Origin: Desulfuromonadaceae bacterium
GTDB lineage: Bacteria > Desulfobacterota > Desulfuromonadia > Desulfuromonadales > Geopsychrobacteraceae
DNA: 28,479 nucleotides
NCBI GenBank assembly: GCA_013138655.1
Contig: WTCI01000347.1
Location: 1 to 28,479, forward strand
Reading direction: 5' to 3'
The notes under the pieces were generated by a model that was not told the origin of the DNA, did no database searches, and saw nothing but the letters and a program-made list of their open reading frames with translations. Of the stretch, positions 1-6,251 are shown piece by piece. Position 1 is the stretch's first letter. Every line of letters starts with the position of its first letter. The translations under genes were made by a program, and so were the position numbers.

Positions 1-2
1 CG

Positions 3-311
3 GAAGAGAGAGATGAGCTGAGCGAGGAACTCACCAGTTTCAAAAATGCCGAACACCCCACCACAAATCCCAAAATTAATGCGTTAGGTGCCATCAAAGA
101 AGGGGTTGTCATCAGCCTCGGTGAGACAACGGAAGAGTTCAAGCACGAGGTGAGCGGACCGGTCACCATTATCGAAAATTCCCAGCACGGCGGATTACGC
201 CAACTTTCCCACTCCCCGCTGAAAATCTCTGCTGAAAAGCTGGAAGCAGAAGCCTTGGATGCAGAAAATAATGAAAATGAAACCGACCCTGTCACGCACG
301 ATGAGACCTGA
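3..311 (+). CDS. C-terminal end of a DUF342 / FapA-like protein (partial)
   Basis: An open frame enters from the left edge and ends at TGA 309-311, giving the last 102 residues. It starts with a charged helical stretch (EERDELSEEL), continues with a short beta-rich part (INALGAIKEGVVISLGETTEEF, then a GPVTIIE strand), and ends in an acidic tail rich in Glu, Asn and Asp. A coiled helix followed by an 'INALGAIKEGVVISLG' strand pattern is how the DUF342 (FapA, flagellar assembly protein A) family ends, where the beta part belongs to a polymer-binding beta-helix. The assignment is by pattern only because the N-terminal domain lies outside the window. The gene converges on hemG with 39 nt between the stops and no obvious terminator. 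It is certainly coding; the family name is moderately sure. Confidence 0.6.
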   Translation, partial: EERDELSEELTSFKNAEHPTTNPKINALGAIKEGVVISLGETTEEFKHEVSGPVTIIENSQHGGLRQLSHSPLKISAEKLEAEALDAENNENETDPVTHDET

Positions 312-350
312 CAGACTGATTTACCCCTTTTCATTGCCCGGGTTTCAGGG

Positions 351-1760
351 TCAGTGACGATTCCGGAGCTGTGCAATCACTTTTTCTGCCGTCTGGTTCG
401 ACGCGTTGACACAGTCGTTCAGCCCGATGCCGAAGAAGGCGTTGCCGGTCAACAACAGCTCGGGCTGATCGGCCAGGGAATCCTCGATCGCCAGCAGTCG
501 CTCGCTATGGCCGCGCGTGTATTGCGGGATAGCGTGCCGGTGACGAAAAATCCGCACAAAGTCGGGCTCGGCATCAATCCCCATGATCTGTTTCAAATCC
601 GTCATGGTGCGATCTTTCACCTCTTCTTCCGTCAACTCGATCGCGCCCGGGTTGGTTGCTCCACCCATCATAGATCGAAGCAGCACCTGCCCTTGCGGCG
701 CACGATTGGGGAAGATGCTCGAATCCCACAAAGTCCCGAGGATATTGCACCCCTCAGCTTTGGGGATCAGGTAACCGAAACCATCCAGACTATGGGTCAG
801 CTTTTCCCGCTGGTAGCCGAAACAAACCACGTTCATGGTGGCATAAGGAATTTCCCTGAGTAGTTCGGATGTTTTCCCGCTCAACTCTTCCAACATCCCG
901 GCAACTGCATAAGCGGGAACCGCACTGACCAGAATGTCCGCTTCAAGCTGTTGACCATTTTCCAGGTGGAGCAGATAGCCGCCTTGCGTCTGTACCACCC
1001 GCGTAACCCGGCTGCCGGTTTTTACCTGCCCTTTAAGAGCACTTTCAATACCATCAGTAAGTTGCTGAATCCCCCGCTGGAAAGAGGTCAAAACCCCACC
1101 GGGCCCGGCCGCGCTGGCGACGACCTTACCGGCCTTTTTCTCCGCTTTCTTCTTTTTCGCCAGCTTAATCATGGCCTTGATCAGGCCGCCATGCTCCTGC
1201 TCCAGCTGATAAATTTTCGGGAAACAGCTTTTCAGACTCATGGTTTCCGGATCACCGGCAAAAATCCCCGAGACCATCGGCGCAATCAGCTTATTGAGTG
1301 CTTCAGCCCCCAAGCGCCGACGACCAAACTCAGCCAGGGTTTCATCACTGGAATCAATCCGTTTCCGCACCAGCAGCTCGCCGGCCAGGCGGAATTTCCC
1401 CGGCCAGGAGATCAGTTGCGATTTAAGAAAAGAGAGGCCGTTCTCCGGCAGGCGATGCAGCATCTGATCAGAATAGATAAAACGCTTGCGGGCGTTGTCG
1501 TCGGAATGGAGCACCTCTCCGGAGATCCCCAATGACTCGCAGAGTTCCAGAGTCATCGGCTTGTTGTCGAGAAAGCCGTTCGGGCCCCATTCACAGAGAA
1601 AACCATCCTCCTGAAGTGAGCAGATTTTCCCGCCGGTGCGATCGAGCTTTTCCAGTACCAGTACCTCGACCTCAAGTTCGGCTTTTTCAGCCAGTTGCTC
1701 GACAGCATAAGCGGTAGTCAGGCCGGAGATTCCGGCGCCGACGATGACAACACGGGTCAT
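351..1760 (-). CDS. hemG: Protoporphyrinogen oxidase, oxygen-dependent type (HemG/HemY)
   Basis: This 469-residue flavoprotein oxidises protoporphyrinogen IX to protoporphyrin IX, the penultimate step of haem synthesis, probably at the membrane surface. The N-terminus carries the FAD dinucleotide-binding fold (VVIVGAGISGLTTAYA, residues 4-19), then an acidic strand end with EKLDRTGGK and the family motif EWGPNGF near residue 60. The C-terminus has the second FAD contact (LLLTGNAFFGIGLNDCV). The length matches the HemY/PPOX family, which is unlike the short flavodoxin-type E. coli HemG. The ATG is preceded by AGGAG at a 5-nt spacing, which fixes the start. A sigma70-like promoter lies at 1807-1836. 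A supply of haem fits the nearby cytochrome c maturation genes resB and ccsB. Other FAD-dependent amine-oxidase-fold enzymes are possible but much less likely. Confidence 0.9.
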   Translation of the reverse strand: MTRVVIVGAGISGLTTAYAVEQLAEKAELEVEVLVLEKLDRTGGKICSLQEDGFLCEWGPNGFLDNKPMTLELCESLGISGEVLHSDDNARKRFIYSDQMLHRLPENGLSFLKSQLISWPGKFRLAGELLVRKRIDSSDETLAEFGRRRLGAEALNKLIAPMVSGIFAGDPETMSLKSCFPKIYQLEQEHGGLIKAMIKLAKKKKAEKKAGKVVASAAGPGGVLTSFQRGIQQLTDGIESALKGQVKTGSRVTRVVQTQGGYLLHLENGQQLEADILVSAVPAYAVAGMLEELSGKTSELLREIPYATMNVVCFGYQREKLTHSLDGFGYLIPKAEGCNILGTLWDSSIFPNRAPQGQVLLRSMMGGATNPGAIELTEEEVKDRTMTDLKQIMGIDAEPDFVRIFRHRHAIPQYTRGHSERLLAIEDSLADQPELLLTGNAFFGIGLNDCVNASNQTAEKVIAQLRNRH

Positions 1761-1806
1761 ATCAGCTCCTCTGAAAAGGGTAGAAAAGAATCTTAATTGG
1801 GCGGAA

Positions 1807-1836
1807 ATACTACCCTCTTAAAGAGATAAAGGTCAA
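1807..1836 (-). promoter_or_regulatory. Putative sigma70 promoter of hemG
   Basis: Read on the minus strand there is TTGACC (1831-1836), an 18-nt spacer and TAGTAT (1807-1812), about 50 nt upstream of the hemG start. The -35 box matches 5 of 6 consensus bases and the -10 box 4 of 6. Strength is inferred only. Confidence 0.4.
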
Positions 1837-1873
1837 GCAGTTGAAAACCAAACCGGTGTTGAGAAGCTTCTAC

Positions 1874-1902
1874 TTGACGCTCGACAAAGCGCTTCCTATA
1901 GT
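1874..1902 (+). promoter_or_regulatory. Sigma70 promoter for the DnaJ-like gene
   Basis: TTGACG (1874-1879), a 17-nt spacer and TATAGT (1897-1902) form a near-consensus sigma70 promoter facing the DnaJ-like gene. Transcription would start near 1909, leaving a leader of about 170 nt that contains the whole palindromic repeat at 1928-2039. The divergent hemG promoter lies about 40 nt to the left. No sigma32-type heat-shock box was recognised. Confidence 0.6.
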
Positions 1903-1927
1903 GTTGCTGCAGTCAGAACAAAACATG

Positions 1928-2039
1928 ATGGCGTCGCAAGAAGTCCGCCCCCTACGTTACAGTGGTTTTTCAAGATTCTATGTATGCCTTCCCTCCTGAA
2001 AAACACTAAGCCTTGTAGGCGAAATTTTTGCTTAGCCAT
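1928..2039. repeat. Imperfect palindromic repeat, copy 1 (leader of DnaJ-like gene)
   Basis: This 112-bp stretch is a copy of the sequence at 19878-20000. The two share AAGTCCGCCC near the left end, TATGTATGCCTTC in the middle, and CTGAAAAAC, GCCTTGTAGG and CGAAATTTTTGCTTAGCCA at the right. The left half is a diverged reverse complement of the right half, so a transcript could fold into one long hairpin. This copy has a decayed left end (GGCGTCGCAAGAA against GGCTAAGCAAAAA) and lacks roughly 9 nt at the centre. It sits between a good promoter and the start codon. An upstream TTG at 2028 inside the repeat is not a credible gene start. Confidence 0.8.
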
Positions 2040-2078
2040 CTCAAGGTTTTTTGCGAGAGTATCTCAGGAGAATATTTC

Positions 2079-2951
2079 ATGGCCCAGGATTATTATGCCA
2101 CCCTCGGTGTCGAGCGTACTGCCGATGCCGCAACGATAAAGAAAACATACCGCAAGCTGGCACAGAAATACCACCCGGATCGCAACCCGGGGGATAAAAG
2201 TGCCGAAGAGCGTTTCAAGCAGATTACCGAAGCCTATGCCGTCCTCTCAGACCCGGAAAAACGCAGCCAATACGATCAATTCGGCGCCAGCGGCTTCCAC
2301 CAGCGTTTTAGCCGGGAAGATATTTTCCGCAACATGGATTTCGGCGACATTTTCGGGAGTACCGGCGGTGAAGACCTGTTCAGCCAGCTGTTCGGTGGAG
2401 GGCACGGCAGAAGCGCTCAACGCCGGCCGAGCAAAGGGCAGGATTACTCCATGCAGATCAGTATTCCTTTCCGCCTCGCGGTACAGGGAGGGGAGCGGCG
2501 CATCGACTACCGCAGTGACGGCAAAGTTGAGCAGATCAAGGTGCGCATCCCGGCCGGGATCGAAACGGGTACCAAGCTCCGGGTTTCCGGCAAGGGAGGA
2601 GTCAGCCCGAGAGGAGGGGTCACAGGAGACCTGTTCTTACAGGTTGAGGTCGAACCCGACCCGCTTTTCAGTCGCGAGGGGAACGATCTGCTGGTCAGGG
2701 TTGAAATTCCCTTCAGCGGTATTTGTCTCGGGACAACCGCAGAGGTGCCGACTCTTGGCGCCAGCAAACGGGTGAAAGTTCCGCCAGGTTTGCAGCCGGG
2801 ACAAAAAATCAGGCTGCGGGGATTCGGCGTAGCCGCTTCGGGCAGAAGGCCGGCTGGCGACCTCTTTGCCGTCATTGAAGTCGCCGTTCCGAAATCGCTG
2901 ACGGGAGAACAGGAAACATCAATAAAACAACTGCAAGAAACCGGGCTATAA
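2079..2951 (+). CDS. DnaJ-class co-chaperone without zinc finger (CbpA-like)
   Basis: The product (290 residues) is a J-domain co-chaperone that should stimulate the ATPase of DnaK and present unfolded substrates. Residues 1-70 are a J domain with the HPD motif at 32-34 (YHPDRNPGD) and QYDQFG at its end. A Gly/Phe-rich linker with FGDIFG and QLFGGG follows at about 75-110, and then two DnaJ C-terminal beta-barrel subdomains (about 130-285). The four CxxCxGxG zinc motifs of canonical DnaJ are absent, which places it with CbpA/DjlA-like class B proteins; length is close to E. coli CbpA. ATG 2079 is chosen because AGGAG lies 8 nt upstream; the longer frame from TTG 2028 starts inside a repeat. 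It is monocistronic here, with its own promoter and no hspQ/cbpM partner visible. Confidence 0.88.
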   Translation: MAQDYYATLGVERTADAATIKKTYRKLAQKYHPDRNPGDKSAEERFKQITEAYAVLSDPEKRSQYDQFGASGFHQRFSREDIFRNMDFGDIFGSTGGEDLFSQLFGGGHGRSAQRRPSKGQDYSMQISIPFRLAVQGGERRIDYRSDGKVEQIKVRIPAGIETGTKLRVSGKGGVSPRGGVTGDLFLQVEVEPDPLFSREGNDLLVRVEIPFSGICLGTTAEVPTLGASKRVKVPPGLQPGQKIRLRGFGVAASGRRPAGDLFAVIEVAVPKSLTGEQETSIKQLQETGL

Positions 2952-3052
2952 AAGATTTTCTGTATCATATCGCAGGATTTCTGAAGTCCCCGACACGGCC
3001 GCAAAAGTCACTGCCGATTTTCCAGAGATTGTCAACGTAAACGGCATTTCAC

Positions 3053-3082
3053 TTGTGTAAAAAATCACTAACAGGCTATAAT
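3053..3082 (+). promoter_or_regulatory. Putative promoter of the ccs (cytochrome c maturation) genes
   Basis: A perfect TATAAT (3077-3082) lies 18 nt after a poor -35 (TTGTGT, 3053-3058). Transcription would begin near 3089, close to the start of the small exported protein at 3105/3114. The weak -35 could mean an activator is required; this is inference. Confidence 0.45.
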
Positions 3083-3104
3083 TACAAATTCATTTTCAAG
3101 GAAG

Positions 3105-3548
3105 ATGGCTGACGTGGCGGAACGCACCAAGATCAAAAAATTTCTGTTATTGACGGTTCTGATCGGTTTCGTGCTGATCAGCGGCAGCTTGCAGAATACC
3201 TTCGCTTGCCCGACTCAGGTCGAAGATGGCTATCTAACGGTCATCAGGGTCAACAACTGCCACGCGATCACGATAGAACCTGAGGTCATTGCCAGCTGTC
3301 CGAACAGGGCCTGCCATCAGGGGAGCCCGAACCACCAGGATCTCGGTGGACCGGAAATCTACGGTTCATACAAATTCTCCCAACCGTTACTCAACAGCTC
3401 GCGCCAAGCGGAACCTCAGCACCGCCCCGGCGCCATATTTGTGTCACCGTCGGTCGATTTACAATCCTCACTGCCCATCCGCGCAAGCCTCTCAACAACT
3501 TCATACCAAGCCCTTCAGAGTATTCGTACCACTGTCCTGCTGATGTAA
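3105..3548 (+). CDS. Small exported protein of unknown function upstream of resB
   Basis: The family was not recognised. The 147-residue product has a basic N-terminus (RTKIKK), a hydrophobic core (FLLLTVLIGFVLISG, residues 13-27) and a plausible signal peptidase I site after TFA (34), so it should be periplasmic or membrane-anchored. The mature part has four Cys (35, 52, 65, 70), including CPNRACH; there is no CXXCH haem motif. The C-terminal half is rich in Ser, Gln, Pro and Arg. AAGGAAG at 3098-3104 directly abuts ATG 3105 but is 9 nt from an in-frame GTG at 3114, so GTG may be the true start. The gene follows a TATAAT box and precedes resB by about 100 nt, so a role connected to cytochrome or metal chemistry is possible but unproven. 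Confidence 0.5.
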   Translation: MADVAERTKIKKFLLLTVLIGFVLISGSLQNTFACPTQVEDGYLTVIRVNNCHAITIEPEVIASCPNRACHQGSPNHQDLGGPEIYGSYKFSQPLLNSSRQAEPQHRPGAIFVSPSVDLQSSLPIRASLSTTSYQALQSIRTTVLLM

Positions 3549-3649
3549 AATCCTGCTTTCTCTCAGGCTGACGTCGGCCAGCTTTGCTGGTTATAGTGAC
3601 CAAATGTGTCATCTTTTCGGATGACGAGAGATTATAGGAGAATTCTGCT

Positions 3650-5020
3650 TTGACAGAGAAAAAAAATAGCTATATCGACTGCGTTTGGGACTTTTTCTGT
3701 TCCCTGAAACTAACCCTTTTTATCATGCTGTTGCTGGCTCTGCTGTCGATCATCGGGACGGTTCTGCAGCAGAATGCCCCGGCCGAAGAATATATCCGCG
3801 AATACGGCCAGTCCAATTACGAGCTGTTCGTCAATCTGCAGTTCATCGATATGTACCATTCCTGGTGGTTCATCGGTCTGCTGGGGCTGTTCAGCATCAA
3901 CCTGATCTGCTGTTCAATCAAGAATTTCCCGCGGGTCTGGAAATTCGTCAAAGAACCGATGCTGGTCGCCACCCCCGGCACCCTGAAAAATTCAGACAAC
4001 CGCCTTGAAATGAACAGCAAAGAGGAAAAAGAGCAGCTGGCGGAACGCCTCAGCACTTTCCTCGGGAAAGAGTTTGCCAAAACCATCCGTAGCGAAAGCG
4101 ACGGGAAAATTTTTCTCTTTGCGCAAAAGGGAATTTATTCGCGCTTTGGTGCCTATATGACCCACCTGTCGATCCTGATCGTCATGGCCGGCGCCGTTAT
4201 CGGTAACATCTGGGGCTACAAAGCTTACGTCAATATCGCTGAAGGGACTTCGACCAATCGGGTCTGGGCACACTCCGGTCAACTGCCGATCGATCTCGAC
4301 TTCACCGTATATTGTGAAGACTTTGATGTCAGTTATTATCCCGGCGGTAACCGTCCCAAAGATTACAGCAGCAATCTGGTGATCCTCGAAAACGGCAAAG
4401 AGATTCTGCGCAAAAGGATCGAGGTCAACGATCCGCTGACCTATAAAGGGCTTACCTTTTATCAGTCGAGCTATGGTTCCACCGGCAATCCAGTCTTCAA
4501 GGTCAAAGTTACCGTCAACAAAACCGGTGAAGCATTCAACTTCAACGCCCGCCAGGGGGAACATATCAAACTGCCGGACGGCCATGCTTTCGCCGTGACT
4601 AGTTTCACCCTTAACGATCGTAAGTTCGGACCGGCGATGCAGTTGCATGTCAACACCCCCGATGGCAAACGCGGCAGACCCTTTATCGTCTGGAAAAATT
4701 ATCCCGAGATCGATGTCAAGCGGGGCGGTCTTTTCAGCTTTGCCTTAATTGACCATGACGACCCGCAGTATACCGGTCTGCAGGTTGCCAAAGATCCGGG
4801 CGTAGAAATCGTCTGGCTAGGCTGCATCCTGATGGTCTTCGGCTCCCTGACCGCCTTCTTCTTTTCTCACCGGCGACTCTGGGTCTGCCTGGAAGACGAC
4901 GGCGGCAAAACCAAGGTACAGATTGTCGCCAACGCCCACCGGAATCAGCCCGGCTTCTCCCTGGCGTTCGACGACCTGAGCCAGAAGCTGGAAGCAACGA
5001 TTGAAAACAAATCCCAGTGA
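3650..5020 (+). CDS. resB: Cytochrome c biogenesis protein ResB (Ccs1)
   Basis: ResB forms with CcsB/ResC the system II haem exporter and synthetase that attaches haem to apocytochromes c on the outer face of the cytoplasmic membrane. The 456-residue protein has the family layout: transmembrane helices at about 18-41, 72-92 and 165-185, a large extracytoplasmic beta-rich domain (about 190-385), and a last helix near 388-410 followed by a short cytoplasmic tail. Conserved ResB phrases include KLTLFIMLLLALLSIIGT, GRFGAYMTHLSILIV-like text and DPLTYKGLTFYQSSYG. The start is TTG 3650, supported by AGGAG at 3636-3640 with a 9-nt spacer; no in-frame ATG fits. Two small hairpins (CCAGC-TTT-GCTGG at 3578-3590 and GTCATC-loop-GATGAC at 3608-3625) precede it and could modulate read-through. 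It ends 14 nt before ccsB. Confidence 0.9.
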   Translation: MTEKKNSYIDCVWDFFCSLKLTLFIMLLLALLSIIGTVLQQNAPAEEYIREYGQSNYELFVNLQFIDMYHSWWFIGLLGLFSINLICCSIKNFPRVWKFVKEPMLVATPGTLKNSDNRLEMNSKEEKEQLAERLSTFLGKEFAKTIRSESDGKIFLFAQKGIYSRFGAYMTHLSILIVMAGAVIGNIWGYKAYVNIAEGTSTNRVWAHSGQLPIDLDFTVYCEDFDVSYYPGGNRPKDYSSNLVILENGKEILRKRIEVNDPLTYKGLTFYQSSYGSTGNPVFKVKVTVNKTGEAFNFNARQGEHIKLPDGHAFAVTSFTLNDRKFGPAMQLHVNTPDGKRGRPFIVWKNYPEIDVKRGGLFSFALIDHDDPQYTGLQVAKDPGVEIVWLGCILMVFGSLTAFFFSHRRLWVCLEDDGGKTKVQIVANAHRNQPGFSLAFDDLSQKLEATIENKSQ

Positions 5021-5034
5021 AGGAGGGATAAATC

Positions 5035-5895
5035 ATGGATAGTGGACAAATCTTCAACCTTGTGACCATCATTTACTTTGCTGCGATGGTCTTGTTCTTT
5101 CTTTACCTCGCCGCCCGTAATAACACGCTCGGGCTGATTGCCACCCTGGCGTCTTTCGGTGGTTTTATTGCCCATACAGCTGCCCTGGGGCTACGCTGGT
5201 ATGAGTCCTACCAGATTCTCGGTGAAGATGGTCGGGCACCGCTGACCAATCTCTACGAATCAGTGGTGTTCTTTTCCTGGTCAATCGTTCTGGTCTACCT
5301 GCTGCTCGACTGGAAGTACAAGCAACGCTCGGTCGGTGCTTTTGTTATGCCTTTCGCCCTGTTCAGCATGCTGGGGGCGCAGATGTGGCTCAACTCCGGC
5401 ATCGACCCCCTGGTCCCGGCCCTGCAGAGCAACTGGCTGACCTACCATGTTATTACCTGCTTCCTCGGCTATGCCGGATTTGCCGTCGCTTGCGGGGTCT
5501 CAATCATGTACCTGATGAAGATCGGCAAGGAAGAAAAGCATCAAGGGGAAAAGCCGATGGGTGGTTTGCTCGGCCTCTTCCCGTCGACCCGAATTCTTGA
5601 CGATATCAACTACCGGGCCATCATGATCGGTTTCCCGCTGATGACCCTGGGGATTGTCACCGGTGCCGCCTGGGCCAATTACGCTTGGGGAACCTATTGG
5701 AGTTGGGATCCGAAAGAAACCTGGAGCCTGATCGTCTGGTTTATCTATGCCGCTTTTATCCATGCCCGCTTCACCCGCGGCTGGGTCGGGCGTCGCGCAG
5801 CCTGGCTGTCGATTCTCGGTTTTGCCGCGACGATTTTCTGTTATCTGGGTGTTAACCTGGTTCTTTCCGGTCTGCACTCCTACGGCAGTGTCTGA
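5035..5895 (+). CDS. ccsB: Cytochrome c biogenesis protein CcsB (CcsA/ResC type)
   Basis: This is the haem-handling integral membrane subunit of system II cytochrome c maturation, partner of ResB. The 286-residue protein has about eight hydrophobic segments and the diagnostic tryptophan-rich WWD-type haem-binding segment WGTYWSWDPKETW near residue 220. Conserved His residues flank it (an HTAALGLRW segment near residue 43, NWLTYHV near 140 and AAFIHARF near 240), as expected for the haem ligands. AAGGAGG lies immediately after the resB stop and 8 nt before ATG, so the two genes are one transcription unit. Naming varies: the same family is called CcsA in plastids and ResC in Bacillus. A strong hairpin at 5914-5958 follows the gene. 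Confidence 0.92.
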   Translation: MDSGQIFNLVTIIYFAAMVLFFLYLAARNNTLGLIATLASFGGFIAHTAALGLRWYESYQILGEDGRAPLTNLYESVVFFSWSIVLVYLLLDWKYKQRSVGAFVMPFALFSMLGAQMWLNSGIDPLVPALQSNWLTYHVITCFLGYAGFAVACGVSIMYLMKIGKEEKHQGEKPMGGLLGLFPSTRILDDINYRAIMIGFPLMTLGIVTGAAWANYAWGTYWSWDPKETWSLIVWFIYAAFIHARFTRGWVGRRAAWLSILGFAATIFCYLGVNLVLSGLHSYGSV

Positions 5896-5913
5896 TCGGT
5901 ATCTCCTGCCAAA

Positions 5914-5958
5914 GCAAACAATAAAGGGCGGTCACTTCGATCGCCCTTTATTGTTTGC
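5914..5958. terminator. Long perfect hairpin after ccsB
   Basis: A perfect 17-bp stem (GCAAACAATAAAGGGCG at 5914-5930 against its reverse complement at 5942-5958) encloses an 11-nt loop. It lies 19 nt after the ccsB stop. The 3' arm contains TTTATTGTTT rather than a run of U after the stem, so it is not a textbook intrinsic terminator but should block or process the ccs transcript. Confidence 0.75.
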
Positions 5959-6143
5959 CCCGCGGAGCGGGCAAATCCGGCCTGTTACAAGAAGCAGGTG
6001 TCGCCCTGATCGGGAGGAAGGTAATCCGCATTGCAAGGGGTTTCCAGGGCGTTGTATGGTACTCCACTCGTCGAGAATTACTCCGCAAGTCAAGATTTTT
6101 CTGAAAAACTTTCTGAGGTCAGGTTTTTGTCAGAGAGTTCTTG

Positions 6144-6149
6144 TATACT
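6144..6149 (+). promoter_or_regulatory. -10 box of a candidate small-RNA promoter
   Basis: TATACT (6144-6149) lies in the ccsB-trkH gap in an AT-rich context. No clear TTGACA exists 16-18 nt upstream (the region reads CAGGTTT), so the promoter is only a candidate; it is reported because a strong factor-independent terminator follows 50 nt later with no gene between. Confidence 0.3.
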
Positions 6150-6156
6150 CGACCCG

Positions 6157-6242
6157 GAATTTAAAGAATATACCTGACGAACAGGTTCTGGAGGGGGGAA
6201 GCCCCGATCATCTTAACGGATGATCGGGGCTTCCCGTTTTTT
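6157..6242 (+). ncRNA. Candidate small RNA between ccsB and trkH
   Basis: From the likely start after TATACT to the T-run at 6237-6242, a transcript of about 85 nt is predicted. It would contain a small hairpin (ACCTG 6172-6176, loop ACGAA, CAGGT 6182-6186), a purine-rich single-stranded segment (CTGGAGGGG, 6188-6196) and a terminal 17-bp terminator stem. There is no convincing reading frame with a ribosome-binding site. No known RNA family was recognised. The gap from 5959 to 6143 shows nothing else identifiable. Confidence 0.4.
6196..6242 (+). terminator. Strong intrinsic terminator, plus strand
   Basis: A perfect 17-bp stem (GGGAAGCCCCGATCATC at 6196-6212 against 6219-6235) with a 6-nt loop is followed by GTTTTTT. 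The U-run is on the plus strand only; on the minus strand the stem is followed by C-rich sequence, so it is not designed to end trkH transcription. It lies after the ccsB hairpin and therefore probably ends a separate transcript. Confidence 0.85.
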
Positions 6243-6251
6243 ATCCTCAGA

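Noticed and set aside
2028..2078. Earlier in-frame TTG start for the DnaJ-like gene
   Set aside because: It lies at the edge of the palindromic repeat, has no ribosome-binding site, and ATG 2079 with AGGAG begins exactly at the J domain.
3549..3649. Riboswitch (cyclic-di-GMP or haem-responsive) before resB
   Set aside because: Only two short hairpins (5 and 6 bp) are visible and none of the conserved GEMM bases were found.
3992..4648. 218-residue open frame on the minus strand inside resB
   Set aside because: It is fully antisense to a clear resB gene, with no recognisable domain and no ribosome-binding site.
5959..6143. tRNA or 6S RNA in the ccsB-trkH gap
   Set aside because: No cloverleaf, CCA end or long bulged rod structure could be drawn.
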